This document shows positions 27,081 through 36,267 of a DNA stretch of 64,000 nt, one piece after another (within the stretch, counting starts at the first letter, position 1; each line of letters starts with the position of its first letter). The notes below the pieces were generated by a model. That model searched no databases. It was not told where the DNA came from and saw only the letters and a list, made by a program, of their open reading frames with translations. This DNA comes from Streptomyces lateritius (GTDB taxonomy: Bacteria; Actinomycetota; Actinomycetes; Streptomycetales; Streptomycetaceae), in contig NZ_BMTO01000004.1 in assembly GCF_014649715.1 (NCBI RefSeq), positions 382,503-446,502 on the forward strand, in the 5' to 3' direction. Position numbers and translations under genes: made by a program.

Positions 27081-28475
27081 TCACTGGACGACGTCGAACG
27101 TGGCGTCGGCGCGATCTGTCGCGGTCGTGACCTCGTCGATGCGCAGGGAGAAGGACGAGTGCCGAAGATAGCGCGTCGGATACTGCACCGGACGGAACGA
27201 CGACCAGCTCGCATCGGCGAGGCCGGCCACGCGCTGGAACGAGGCGTCGGCCGCGAAGCCCGACGTACCGTCATTGCGGGCCAGACCGACCACGAAGCCC
27301 TGGTGCCGAAGGTAGTGGCCCGGGTAGTTCACGGATTCGAAGGAGACGGTGCCAACGCCCGCCAGACCTGTCCGCAGCCGCCACTGAGCGTCCTGATACG
27401 GGTCGAAGGGCAGCTCACCGATCCGGCCTTCGAGGTTCGCGTGCCGGACATAGTGACCAGGATGGTTATAGGACTTCAGAAGGCTCCAGCTCGTCGTGCC
27501 GTACCGGGCGACCAGCCGATCGCGGTCCGCCGCGGTGATCGGGTGGACAGTGTTGTGCTTGGCGTTGAGCGGCGCCGTGTACGCCTGCCGACTGACCTTG
27601 TTCCACTGGCCGGACAGCAGGTCGCCCTGCCACAGGTCGAACTTCGCGTTGGGGCAGTAGGTGTCACCCCACAGCATCCAGGTCGAGGACGTCAGCGACT
27701 TCACCAGCGTGGGTGCCTCGGTGCACGGGTTCTCGGCGACGCCGTCGGTGTACTTGGCGAAGCTGCCGGGCTGCACCGAGGCCGAGCGGGCCCCAGCCAG
27801 CCGGCCCGACGCGTGGTCCTTGTAGTACAGGTAGTTCGCCCCGTCGCCCCCGGTGACCACATGGGAGTCGATGATGCCCGATCCTGTGTCGTGGAAGATC
27901 GCGGGGTTGGTGGCGCTGACGAAGTCGGTCGTGTACGAAACGGCGATCACCGAGTGCGAGAAGCCGGGCGGCACGGTGCTGAACGTGATGCCGTACGCCT
28001 GGCGCGCGGCATCCCAGTGCAGTGCCGGTGCCCAGCTGTACGAACTGGTGTTGGTGCCGTTGACCTTGAGGAGGCGGTCCGGTGACCAGGTCACGAGGTC
28101 CGGGGAGGTCCAGACGTGGATGTACTGGTTCGGCTTCGTGAAGCTGCCCCCGGCGGGGATGTCGGTCGCCAGCAGGGCCCAGCGGCCGTCACGGAGCCGG
28201 TACAGAAACGGGTCCCTGATGCCCTTCGTACCGGCCGTGGGCGTCAGGACGGCGTTGTTGCCGTTGAGTGGCTCCCACTTCCGTCCATCATCGCTCACGG
28301 CCAGGTGCAAGGCGTTGACGTTGCCGGCCCCGCTGATCGACTCCTTGAAGTAGCCCATCACATAGGCCGCGTCGGCTTCTGCCGCTTGGGCTTCCTGCGT
28401 GGGCGCGGCCACTCCCGCACCGACCGCCACGAGGGCGGCGAGCAGGACGGTCCTTCTGATCCATCGTGCGAACAT
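27081..28475 (-). CDS. Secreted GH43-type glycosidase with AbfB (CBM42) module
   Basis: Exported protein of 464 residues: signal peptide about 1-34 (ending EAQAAEA), a five-bladed-propeller GH43-like catalytic region about 38-325 (KGIRDPFLYR carries the likely catalytic Asp, SGIIDSHVV the middle Asp), and an arabinofuranose-binding AbfB region about 330-464 with repeated GHYVRH/GHYLRH/TRYLRH units. The start MFARW at 28475 follows AAAGGAAC. It probably acts on arabinan or arabinoxylan side chains; the linkage is not readable. It is 106 bp downstream of a paralogue on the same strand. Confidence 0.85.
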   Translation of the reverse strand: MFARWIRRTVLLAALVAVGAGVAAPTQEAQAAEADAAYVMGYFKESISGAGNVNALHLAVSDDGRKWEPLNGNNAVLTPTAGTKGIRDPFLYRLRDGRWALLATDIPAGGSFTKPNQYIHVWTSPDLVTWSPDRLLKVNGTNTSSYSWAPALHWDAARQAYGITFSTVPPGFSHSVIAVSYTTDFVSATNPAIFHDTGSGIIDSHVVTGGDGANYLYYKDHASGRLAGARSASVQPGSFAKYTDGVAENPCTEAPTLVKSLTSSTWMLWGDTYCPNAKFDLWQGDLLSGQWNKVSRQAYTAPLNAKHNTVHPITAADRDRLVARYGTTSWSLLKSYNHPGHYVRHANLEGRIGELPFDPYQDAQWRLRTGLAGVGTVSFESVNYPGHYLRHQGFVVGLARNDGTSGFAADASFQRVAGLADASWSSFRPVQYPTRYLRHSSFSLRIDEVTTATDRADATFDVVQ

Positions 28476-28581
28476 GACGTTCCTTTCGGGAAGCACGCGG
28501 TTCGGCCCTGTCCTGGCCGATCGGGCTCCGCTGTGCCACGGCAGGGCCGATCGGGGTCGGGGCGGTACGGGCGACCGTCGG

Positions 28582-30015
28582 TCAGCTCGTTATGCGGAAG
28601 GTGGCGTCGCTGCGCCCCGTAGCGGTCGTGACGGTGTCGAGCCGCAGCTGGAAGGCGTAGTGCCGGATGTACAGCTCGGGGCTGTCATGGGCCTGGAACG
28701 AGGCCTGCGCCGGGTCGGCCAGTCCGGCGACCTGCCGGAAGGTGGCGCTGCGGCCGAAAGCGGTGGTGCCGTCGTTGTAGGAGAGGCGGAAATCCCTGTC
28801 CACGTGCCGCAGGAAGTACCCGGGGTAGTTCACCGACTCGAAGGAGACGGCGCCGGAGTCCGCCAGACCGGGCCGGAGCCGGAACCGGGCGTCCTGGGCG
28901 GGGCTGATGCCCGCGTCGATGCGCACGTCGAAGTCGGCGTGCCGTACGTAGCGGTCCGGGTAGTTGAGCGACTGCAGTCGGCTGGCCGGCTTGGGGGCCC
29001 ACCGCGCCTGTACGCGGCTCTCCTCGGCGGCGGTGAGGTCGAGGATCGAGCCGTGACGCTTCTTGACGCCGCCCATGTCGTAGCTGCCCGCTGCCGGAAT
29101 CCGGTAGGAAGCGGGGCCGGACGGATCGGTCGTGTGCGTCGGCAGGTAACCGCGCCCCGTGGCGTACTGGTCGAGGTACAGGGCCCACTCGCCGCGGTCC
29201 TTGAACTTCATCCACATGGGGCCCTCGACCTGGGAACCGGTCAGGCCGATGCCGGAGAGGTTGCCGAGACCGGTCCACTGTCCGAGGATCGAGTTACTGC
29301 CTTCGAGCGTGATCTGACCGTCACGGGAAGCGCGCACGTAGCGGTAGCCGCCAGTTCCTGGGGGGACTTCCACGATTTGAGTGTCGATGATGCTCTGGGT
29401 GCCGGGGCGGTCGATGTAGACCTGAGGTGTGGTGATGGCGCGGAAGTCGGTGGTGCGGGCGGAGTAGATGCGGTGCTTCAGCACGCCGTTGCGAGTCGCG
29501 TTCGTCGCCCAGTACAGGACGTAGTCGTTGGTCTCGGGGTTCCAGATCGCTTCGGGTGCCCATGCGTTGCGCCCGTCGGGAATGGCGCCGGCGACGTTGA
29601 GCAGCCTCGGCGCTGACCACGTGACCAGGTCGGTCGATTCCCACACGACGAGGTTGCGGCTGCCGTTGGACTGGGAGTCGCTCCACGACTGCCCGCAGTC
29701 GATGCACAAGTCCGTCGCGATGATCCAGTATCGGCCCCCGTCGGGGGAGCGAACCAGAGCGGGGTCACGCACCCCGCGCGTTCCCACCGTGGAACGCAGG
29801 GTCATCCCGCCACCGTTGAGGTCGCTCCAGTGCACGCCGTCCGTGCTGTGGGAGAAGTAGATCTGTTGGCCTTCACTTCCCTCTCCGATGAAGTGGGTCA
29901 TGAGATAGCCGGAAGTGGCCGCGGACGCCCGTTGGGGGGTGGCCAGGACATGTGCGGCAATGAGAAGGCAGGCGGCGACCAGTGTCGCCGACAGCCGGGT
30001 GAGTACCGCAGGCAT
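28582..30015 (-). CDS. Secreted GH43-type glycosidase with AbfB (CBM42) module, paralogue
   Basis: Exported protein of 477 residues with the same layout as the downstream gene: signal peptide about 1-32 (ASAAT), GH43-like propeller about 35-330 (TRGVRDPALV with the likely catalytic Asp, TQSIIDTQIV), and an AbfB module about 345-477 with DRYVRH, GYFLRH and LYIRH units. The two genes look like an old tandem duplication. AGGAGA precedes the ATG at 30015. It lies downstream of a decayed secreted-protein gene and a LacI-type operator at 30743. Confidence 0.84.
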   Translation of the reverse strand: MPAVLTRLSATLVAACLLIAAHVLATPQRASAATSGYLMTHFIGEGSEGQQIYFSHSTDGVHWSDLNGGGMTLRSTVGTRGVRDPALVRSPDGGRYWIIATDLCIDCGQSWSDSQSNGSRNLVVWESTDLVTWSAPRLLNVAGAIPDGRNAWAPEAIWNPETNDYVLYWATNATRNGVLKHRIYSARTTDFRAITTPQVYIDRPGTQSIIDTQIVEVPPGTGGYRYVRASRDGQITLEGSNSILGQWTGLGNLSGIGLTGSQVEGPMWMKFKDRGEWALYLDQYATGRGYLPTHTTDPSGPASYRIPAAGSYDMGGVKKRHGSILDLTAAEESRVQARWAPKPASRLQSLNYPDRYVRHADFDVRIDAGISPAQDARFRLRPGLADSGAVSFESVNYPGYFLRHVDRDFRLSYNDGTTAFGRSATFRQVAGLADPAQASFQAHDSPELYIRHYAFQLRLDTVTTATGRSDATFRITS

Positions 30016-30153
30016 TGCTTCTCCTGTCTGACGCGGGGGCTGTGATCGGAAGGAACGGCGGTGATGGTCCGGGCGTGTGGCGTGGTCGCGCGCGAGGAAC
30101 GGGGAGGACTTCGGTGCACAGGGTGGGCCGGACGCCGTAGGGCAGGAGGCCTG

Positions 30154-30586
30154 TCACTGGAAGTGGCCGTCCGTTGTGCGGGTGCGCTGCTCCGGCCGGG
30201 GGGCCTCGGCGGTGGAGGCGCCGGTGACGGCCAGGCACTCACCGCTGTGGCGGTTGACGACAGGGCAGTGGTCGCCGGACTGCTCGTGCTTCGACTGCCG
30301 GCCGGCGACCGCCGTGGCACTGCCGCTGCGTCAACGCCGTGTCCCCTGCGGTGGGCGGGTCCCGCACGTCCGGGGAGCCTGTGGCTGTGCAGGCTCTCGC
30401 TCCGGCTGTTGTGCCGAAGTCCTGGGCGCCGTCGCTGTGACGGAGGAACCTGCCTCGCCAGTTCAGCGACTTCAGCGCATGGCCCCCGGCGGGAAGGGGC
30501 GCGGCCGCCGCCCAGGCCGGCGACGGGGCGACAGCTGTGGCGAAAAGAACCGGCACGAGGTCGGGCGCTCGTACTCGATGACGCAT
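30154..30586 (-). pseudogene. Decayed gene for a secreted AbfB/ricin-lectin-type carbohydrate-binding protein
   Basis: An ATG at 30586 with AGGAG upstream opens a good signal peptide (RHRVRAPDLVPVLFATAVAP, cleavage near AWAA) followed by SLNWRGRFLRHSDG, which is the start of an AbfB-like unit. The frame then loses sense. A different frame, ending at the TGA at 30154-30156, reads VVNRHSGECLAVTGASTAEA, the start of a ricin-type CBM13 repeat. At least one frameshift and loss of the catalytic domain are needed to explain this. It lies in the same orientation just upstream of the two GH43 genes. Confidence 0.55.
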
Positions 30587-30742
30587 CGGTACTCCTGCGT
30601 TCGTGAGTGGGGGAGCGGCAGAGGCCAGTGCTGAAGCGAGGTGCGGTGAGGAAGGGTCGATCCGGGATCCGACCGACACCGTCTGCGCGGTCCGAGGACC
30701 GCATCGCGTCCTGCATGGACGTCTGTGCTCGGCGCCTCCAAT

Positions 30743-30754
30743 GTGAGCGTTAAC
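30743..30754 (-). promoter_or_regulatory. LacI-type operator upstream of the minus-strand GH43 group
   Basis: GTGAGCGTTAAC, 157 bp upstream of the decayed gene and the only operator ahead of the two minus-strand GH43 genes. On the minus strand it is followed by CACATT, a possible -10 box, but I see no good -35. Confidence 0.6.
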
Positions 30755-30902
30755 AGAAGGCGGGCGGAGCGGGTGACTTCACTACTGATCAGCTACAAGG
30801 GGGCGAGAGTGCTCTGCTGCAGGATGGGGAAGGTGACAGTATGGATGGGGTGGCGGCGCAACTGCCGCAGAACCGCGGGCAGTCGGGGCCTTGGAGTTCC
30901 GT

Positions 30903-30933
30903 AAGTATGGAGTCGTGTGCGCGCTCACATCAA
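30903..30933. promoter_or_regulatory. Second conserved motif, copy 1
   Basis: Starts AAGTATG and contains GTGTGCGCGCTCAC (30915-30928), followed by a CAA. The same order of elements occurs at 39342-39372. The 14-bp part is related to the LacI-type operator, with GCGCGC replacing the GCGCTA centre. Confidence 0.45.
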
Positions 30934-31240
30934 TACTTCCGGCATGGTTGATCTGCCCCGCCCCCGCGTTGGCCGCGCCGCCTGCCGCTCGCTGTGGAAG
31001 AGGTTGGTGCTCCACTTCGCGTCACGCTTACTGGCAGAAGTGTCGCCCGGAGCCCGGGCGTCGACAGGAGGCTGCCCTCGCGCGGGTCGCGACTGCTTCG
31101 CGCACACGATCAGCATGGGGCCGACCGAGGCTCGGTCGCCGGGTCCGCGGCCCTGTTTGCTTGCCGTCGGCCAAGCCCGCTCCGGGGTTCCCGATCCTGT
31201 CGGCGGGACCACGCTTGGCAGCCGGGCCTCACGCGCCTGA

Positions 31241-32275
31241 TCAGCCGCGCGTGGGCGACTGCACGCTCGCCCGCCGGACAAGTTCGGGCGCGATGACCAC
31301 CTGAGAGCCGCCGGTGGAGCCTTCGTTCATCAGACGGAGCAGGAGGTGGAGCGTCGCATTGGCCACCGCGGCGAAGTCCTGGCGCACCGTTGTCAGCGGA
31401 GGAGAGTAGTAGGGGGCCTCGGGCACGTCGTCGAACCCGACGATGCTGACCTCCTCCGGAACGGAACGCCCCCTTTCGGTCATGGCGCGAAGAGCACCGA
31501 GGGCCTGATGGTCGTTGGCCGCGAACACCGCGGTGACCTCGGGCATGCGCGCCAGCATCTGGCCGGCACGGTATCCGGAAGCCGCGGTCCAGTCCCCCGT
31601 GCTGATCGGAGGGACCTCCGCGCCGGCCTCCTGCAGTGCCCTGCGCCAACCACGGATTCGGCCCGCGGCATCGAACCAGTCCGGCGGGCCGGAGATGTGC
31701 CACACCGTCTCGTGGCCGGCCTCCAGCAGATGCCGGGTCGCCTGGTACGCGCCCTCCTCCTGGTCCACGGACACCATCGGCGCGTGCCGTTCAGGATCAC
31801 CGTCGATGGTCACCAGAGGCACCTCGGCGGGAACCTCGGCCAGTGCCTCGTTCGCCGAGGCCGTGGGAGCGATGGCGACGATGCCGGCGACACGCTCGTC
31901 GCGGTGCCGCTCGACGGCGGCAGTGATCGAAGACTGCCCCAGTTCGTGAACCCGGTGCACGCTGACCGCGAACCCCTGGAGGGCGGCCGAGATCTCGAAA
32001 GCGGCCAGAAGTGAGGACGGGCCGTAAAGAGTGGAGTTCTGGGCGATCACGCCGATCAGCTGCGACCGTCCGGTCACCAGCGCGCGAGCCGCGCGGTTGG
32101 GCCTGTAGCCCAGTTCCTTGACCGCCGCCAGTACCCGCAACCGGGTCTGCTCCCGCACGTTGGGGTGGCTGTTGAGCACACGGGACACCGTCTGATGGGA
32201 CACGCCGGCAAGCCGGGCGACATCGGTCATCGCCGGCTCTCGCACCACTGTGCTCGTGACCGTGGGGTCCTCCAC
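31241..32275 (-). CDS. LacI-family transcriptional regulator of the arabinose island
   Basis: Repressor-type protein of 344 residues. The N-terminal helix-turn-helix and hinge (about 16-70) reads MTDVARLAGVSHQTVSRVLN, then LGYRPNRAARALVTG. The periplasmic-binding-like sensor (about 75-335) includes IVGFDDVPEAPYYSPPLTT. The GTG at 32275 was chosen because AGGAGG lies 5-7 bp upstream; an ATG at 32293 would add six residues but has a poorer ribosome site. Eight LacI-type palindromes occur within the island and few LacI proteins are present, so this is the probable regulator of all of them, with arabinose or an oligosaccharide as inducer (inference). Confidence 0.9.
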   Translation of the reverse strand: MEDPTVTSTVVREPAMTDVARLAGVSHQTVSRVLNSHPNVREQTRLRVLAAVKELGYRPNRAARALVTGRSQLIGVIAQNSTLYGPSSLLAAFEISAALQGFAVSVHRVHELGQSSITAAVERHRDERVAGIVAIAPTASANEALAEVPAEVPLVTIDGDPERHAPMVSVDQEEGAYQATRHLLEAGHETVWHISGPPDWFDAAGRIRGWRRALQEAGAEVPPISTGDWTAASGYRAGQMLARMPEVTAVFAANDHQALGALRAMTERGRSVPEEVSIVGFDDVPEAPYYSPPLTTVRQDFAAVANATLHLLLRLMNEGSTGGSQVVIAPELVRRASVQSPTRG

Positions 32276-32498
32276 GCCATCTCCTCCTGACATGATCGCC
32301 CCGCCCCGACCACCCGTCGGGACCGCGAGAGATACGCATGCAACGGTCAGCCGTGCCCTTGTAAAGGTAAGGCCCTCAGGCCGAAGGAGCCTCACTCGGG
32401 TGCCTGCCGCCGTCGCGCGTTGGCGAAGCCTGTTGAGTCGTCGATGCGCACCGCACAGCCGTCACCAGCGTAGGGATACTACCCGAGCCGTACGGGAA

Positions 32499-32510
32499 GT
32501 GAGCGCTAAC
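32499..32510. promoter_or_regulatory. LacI-type operator, probable autoregulation site
   Basis: GTGAGCGCTAAC, 224 bp upstream of the lacI start. It is nearer to the regulator's own promoter than to the transporter promoter, which points to autoregulation. Confidence 0.65.
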
Positions 32511-32562
32511 ACTGAGAAGTCCTCCAGTGTCTACCGATGCTGAATTGTGGTTTCCCGAGGGC

Positions 32563-32591
32563 TTGACGTGAGAAATGTTAGCGCTCACTGT
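32563..32591 (+). promoter_or_regulatory. Promoter with LacI-type operator for the YtfQ-type transporter
   Basis: TTGACG (32563-32568), 17 bp, CACTGT (32586-32591). The operator GTTAGCGCTCAC (32577-32588) fills the end of the spacer and enters the -10 box. The start codon is about 72 bp downstream. Confidence 0.7.
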
Positions 32592-32662
32592 TGTCGCTCG
32601 TGACCCCGATCACGTCCGGTCGGCTGGGTAGCACCGCACGGTTCACGATGGAGGACGACGCT

Positions 32663-33637
32663 GTGTTCAAGAAGATAGCCACGATTGGTTGCGCCCTCGC
32701 GCTGGCCACACTGACGGCCTGCGGGGCCGGTGACGGCAGCGCCGGCGGCTCCAAGGGGGCCGCCGGCGACAAGATCGTCATGGGGTTCGCCCAGGTGGGC
32801 GCCGAGAGCGGCTGGCGCACCGCCAACACGAAGTCGGTGCGCGAGTCCGCTGAGACCGCAGGCATCGAGCTGAAGTTCTCCGACGCGCAGCAGAAGCAGG
32901 AGAACCAGATCAAGGCCATCCGTTCGTACATCCAGCAGAAGGTCGACGTGATCGCCTTCAGTCCCGTCGTGGAGACGGGTTGGGACGCGGTCCTGCTGGA
33001 AGCCAAGCGCGCCAAGATCCCGGTGATCCTCACCGACCGCGCGATCGACTCCACGGACACCTCGCTGTACAAGACGTTCCTCGGCTCCGACTTCGTCGAA
33101 GAGGGACGCAAGGCGGGCAAGTGGCTGACCGAGACGGCGAACGGCCCGGTCAACGTGGCGGAGCTCCAGGGCACCACCGGGGCCGCGCCGGCCATCGACC
33201 GGCAGAAGGGCTTCAAGGAGGCCATCGCCCAGAAGCCCGACATCAAGATCGTGGCCACGCAGAGCGGCGACTTCACGCGGGCGGGCGGCAAGCAGGTCAT
33301 GGAGGCACTCCTGCGCTCCCACCCGGACATCAACGTGGTGTACGCCCACAACGACGACATGGGCCTGGGCGCCATCGAGGCGATCAAGGCGGCCGGCAAG
33401 AAGCCCGGCACCGACATCAAGATCATTACAGTGGACGCGGTCAAGGCCGGCATGCAGGCACTGGCGGACGGCGAGATCAACTACATCGTCGAGTGCAACC
33501 CCCTTCTCGGCGACCAGCTGATGGATCTTGCCAAGAAGGTCGTGAAGGGCGAGAGCGTCCCTGAGCGCGTGGTCACCGAGGAGACCAGCTTCACGACGGA
33601 GCAGGCGAAGAAGGTCCTCAAGGACCGGAAGTACTGA
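32663..33637 (+). CDS. Sugar-binding lipoprotein, YtfQ-like
   Basis: Extracytoplasmic binding protein of 324 residues with a lipobox LTAC and lipidated Cys20. The GTG at 32663 follows GGAGG (32650-32654) at 8-bp spacing and gives a short, clean signal sequence; the ATG at 32648 is the alternative. Family features are MGFAQVGAESGWRTANTKS, IAFSPVVETGWDAVL, ILTDRAID and YAHNDDMGLGAIEAI, close to YtfQ galactofuranose-binding proteins. In this arabinan context furanose forms of arabinose or arabino-oligosaccharides are plausible ligands. Confidence 0.92.
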   Translation: MFKKIATIGCALALATLTACGAGDGSAGGSKGAAGDKIVMGFAQVGAESGWRTANTKSVRESAETAGIELKFSDAQQKQENQIKAIRSYIQQKVDVIAFSPVVETGWDAVLLEAKRAKIPVILTDRAIDSTDTSLYKTFLGSDFVEEGRKAGKWLTETANGPVNVAELQGTTGAAPAIDRQKGFKEAIAQKPDIKIVATQSGDFTRAGGKQVMEALLRSHPDINVVYAHNDDMGLGAIEAIKAAGKKPGTDIKIITVDAVKAGMQALADGEINYIVECNPLLGDQLMDLAKKVVKGESVPERVVTEETSFTTEQAKKVLKDRKY

Positions 33638-33650
33638 CACGAGCCGCAGT

Positions 33651-33698
33651 CCCGCCATCACGGGCCGATCACGCCGCGGTGGCGGGCTCTTCTTCTCT
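33651..33698 (+). terminator. Hairpin between binding-protein and ATPase genes
   Basis: CCCGCCA (33651-33657) pairs with TGGCGGG (33680-33686), followed by a T-rich tract CTCTTCTTCTCTT. It probably acts as a partial terminator or mRNA stabiliser that keeps the binding protein more abundant than the membrane subunits. Confidence 0.6.
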
Positions 33699-33715
33699 TG
33701 ACGAAAGCACTGGTC

Positions 33716-35263
33716 ATGACCGATTCCTCAGCGACCGGCGACAACCCGGTCGTCGACATGCGCGGTATCACCGTAGAGTTCTCCGGCGTCAAGGCGCTCG
33801 CGGACGTCGACTTCCGCCTGTTTCCCGGCGAAGTGCACGCGCTCATGGGCGAGAACGGAGCCGGCAAGTCCACCCTGATCAAGGCCCTCACAGGGGTTCA
33901 CCGGCCTACGGCTGGGACCATCCTCCTGAAGGACGAGCCGGTCGAGTTCACGGCCCCCGGCCAGGCACGGAACGCCGGGATCAGCACCGTCTACCAGGAG
34001 GTCAACCTCTGCCCCAACCTGTCGGTGGCCGAGAACATCCTGCTCGGGCATGAGCCACGCAGACTGGGCGCCATCGACGGAAGGGCCATGCGGGCCCGCG
34101 CCACGGAACTCATGGCTCGCATCGGCCTTTCCATCGACCCGGCCTCCGTGCTGAGCAGCCACTCCATCGCCGTACAGCAGTTGGTGGCGATCACCCGGGC
34201 ACTGGTGGTGGACGCGTGTGTGCTGGTACTGGACGAGCCGACCTCCAGCCTTGACAGTGACGAGGTCGAGGAACTGTTCCGCATCGTACGAGTGCTACGG
34301 GACGAAGGCGTGGCGATCCTGTTCGTCTCCCACTTCCTCGACCAGGTCTACGAGATAGCCGACCGGATGACGGTGCTGCGCAACGGCACCCTCGTGGGGG
34401 AGTACCTCCCCGAGAACCTCGACCGCATGGCTCTGGTGTCAGCCATGCTGGGCCGCGAGGCCGGCATCCTCGACGAGGTCGAGCGCCGCTCCGAGGAACG
34501 GGCCCCCGGAAGCGCCCCCGTCCTGGTCGCCCAGGGACTCGGACGGACTGGTGCGATCGAACCTTTCGACCTTGAGATACACGAGGGAGAAGTCGTCGGC
34601 CTCGCCGGTTTGTTGGGCTCCGGGCGCACGGAACTCGCGAGGCTGCTGTCCGGCGCCGACCGCGCAGATACGGGCACCCTCATGGTCGACGGCGAAACGA
34701 TCCGGTCCCGCGGACCGCGTTCACTCATTGCCAAGGGCGTTGCCTTCTGCTCGGAGGACCGCAAGGCCGAGGGCGTCGTCGAGGACCTGAGCGTCCGCGC
34801 CAACCTGATCCTCGCCACCCAGGCGGCACGGGGCTGGGCACGACCGGTGGCCCGCCGCACCGCCGAGGCGATGGTGGCCGAGTACATCGAAAGACTGGAC
34901 ATCCGTCCAGCCGATCCTGACGCCCTCATGGGCAACCTGTCGGGCGGTAACCAGCAGAAGGTCCTGCTGGCCCGTTGGCTCGTGACCCGGCCCAGGCTCC
35001 TCATCCTCGACGAGCCCACGCGCGGCATCGACGTCGGCGCCAAGGCGCAGATCCAGAAGGTGGTCGCCGAACTGGCGGCCGAGGGCATGGCGGTGCTGTT
35101 CATCTCCGCCGAACTGGAGGAGGTGGTACGCGTGTCCGACCGGGTCGTCGTTCTGCGTGACCGGCACAAGGTGGCCGAACTGTCCGGTGCCGGTATCTCC
35201 GTGAACTCCGTGATGTCGGCCATCGCCGAGAACGCCCACAACGGCGTGGCGGTGGCCTCGTGA
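33716..35263 (+). CDS. Sugar ABC transporter ATPase, two-domain (YtfR-like)
   Basis: ATP-binding subunit of 515 residues with two ABC modules: Walker [10 protein letters not shown] at 45-53, LVLDEPTSSLDSDE, a family-typical degenerate second P-loop GLLGSGRTE, then LSGGNQQK and [12 protein letters not shown]. The ATG at 33716 gives the best N-terminus; a TTG at 33698 would add six residues. It is coupled to the next gene by a GTGA overlap. Confidence 0.94.
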   Translation: MTDSSATGDNPVVDMRGITVEFSGVKALADVDFRLFPGEVHALMGENGAGKSTLIKALTGVHRPTAGTILLKDEPVEFTAPGQARNAGISTVYQEVNLCPNLSVAENILLGHEPRRLGAIDGRAMRARATELMARIGLSIDPASVLSSHSIAVQQLVAITRALVVDACVLVLDEPTSSLDSDEVEELFRIVRVLRDEGVAILFVSHFLDQVYEIADRMTVLRNGTLVGEYLPENLDRMALVSAMLGREAGILDEVERRSEERAPGSAPVLVAQGLGRTGAIEPFDLEIHEGEVVGLAGLLGSGRTELARLLSGADRADTGTLMVDGETIRSRGPRSLIAKGVAFCSEDRKAEGVVEDLSVRANLILATQAARGWARPVARRTAEAMVAEYIERLDIRPADPDALMGNLSGGNQQKVLLARWLVTRPRLLILDEPTRGIDVGAKAQIQKVVAELAAEGMAVLFISAELEEVVRVSDRVVVLRDRHKVAELSGAGISVNSVMSAIAENAHNGVAVAS

Positions 35264-36267
35264 TACGCGGACGTCTGCTCTGGCCCCTGATCGCGCTGGC
35301 CGGCCTCATCGTGCTCAACGTCGTCTTCACCCCGTCGTTCCTGGAACTGCGCATCCAGGACGGACACCTGTACGGCAGCCTCGTCGACATCCTCCGCAAC
35401 GGCGCACCGACGCTGCTCATCGCGGTGGGCATGACCCTGGTGATCGCCACCCGGGGCATCGACCTGTCCGTAGGCGCGGTCGCCGCGATCGCAGGCGCGA
35501 TCGGCTGTACGTGGATCGCCGACGGCGGGGACGCCCCGACAGCAGTCCTGCTGGCCCTCAGCGTGTGCATCCTGCTCGGACTGTGGAACGGCTTCCTTGT
35601 CTCCGTGTTGGGCATCCAGCCGATCATCGCGACCCTCGTACTGATGACGGCCGGACGCGGCGGCGCGATGCTGCTCACCGAAGGGCAGATCGTCACCATC
35701 AGCAACCCGACCTACCGGCAGATCGGCGCCGGATTCGTCATCCTGCCGATCGCCATCCTGATCAGCCTCGCGGTCCTCCTCGCGGTCGCCCTGCTGACCC
35801 GCCGTACCGCCCTCGGCATGCTGATCGAGGCAGTGGGCGTCAACCCCGAGGCCAGCAGACTCGCAGGGGTCCGCTCACGCACGATCACCTGGACCGTCTA
35901 CGTCTTCGCCGCGCTCTGCGCGGGCGTGGCCGGACTGATGATCAGCTCCAACGTCAGCGCTGCCGATGCGAACAACGCGGGTCTGTGGATCGAGATGGAC
36001 GCCATCCTGGCGGTGGTGATCGGCGGTACCTCGCTCGCCGGCGGCCGCTACTCCCTCACCGGCACGCTCGTCGGCGCGCTCGTGATCCAGACCCTGACCA
36101 CCACCGTTTACACCATCGGCGTGCCGACCAACATCACCCTGCTGTTCAAGGCGGTGGTGGTGATCACCGTATGCCTGCTGCAGTCGCCGCGCGTGGCGCG
36201 GGCCGTCAGCGGTCGGCGCAAGTCCCCCACCCTCGCCCCTCGATCCCAGAAGGTGGCCGCCGGATGA
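35260..36267 (+). CDS. Sugar ABC transporter permease (YtfT-like)
   Basis: Membrane permease of 335 residues, about nine to ten hydrophobic helices, with [16 protein letters not shown] and VIGGTSLAGGRYSLTG, conserved loops of the RbsC/YtfT family. It overlaps both neighbours (GTGA with the ATPase, ATGA with the second permease). Presence of two different permeases is characteristic of YtfQRT-YjfF systems. Confidence 0.92.
   Translation: MIRGRLLWPLIALAGLIVLNVVFTPSFLELRIQDGHLYGSLVDILRNGAPTLLIAVGMTLVIATRGIDLSVGAVAAIAGAIGCTWIADGGDAPTAVLLALSVCILLGLWNGFLVSVLGIQPIIATLVLMTAGRGGAMLLTEGQIVTISNPTYRQIGAGFVILPIAILISLAVLLAVALLTRRTALGMLIEAVGVNPEASRLAGVRSRTITWTVYVFAALCAGVAGLMISSNVSAADANNAGLWIEMDAILAVVIGGTSLAGGRYSLTGTLVGALVIQTLTTTVYTIGVPTNITLLFKAVVVITVCLLQSPRVARAVSGRRKSPTLAPRSQKVAAG

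Larger units (their letters stand above)
30587..31240. other. Control region upstream of the GH43 pair and 3' region of lacI
   Basis: About 650 bp with no convincing gene. It contains the operator GTGAGCGTTAAC at 30743-30754 and a second conserved motif at 30903-30933 that recurs upstream of another GH43 gene at 39342. Confidence 0.55.
32276..32662. other. Divergent control region between lacI and the YtfQ-type operon
   Basis: About 390 bp, no gene seen. It carries two LacI-type operators 78 bp apart (32499-32510 and 32577-32588), a spacing that could allow looping, and the promoter of the plus-strand ABC operon. Confidence 0.6.
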
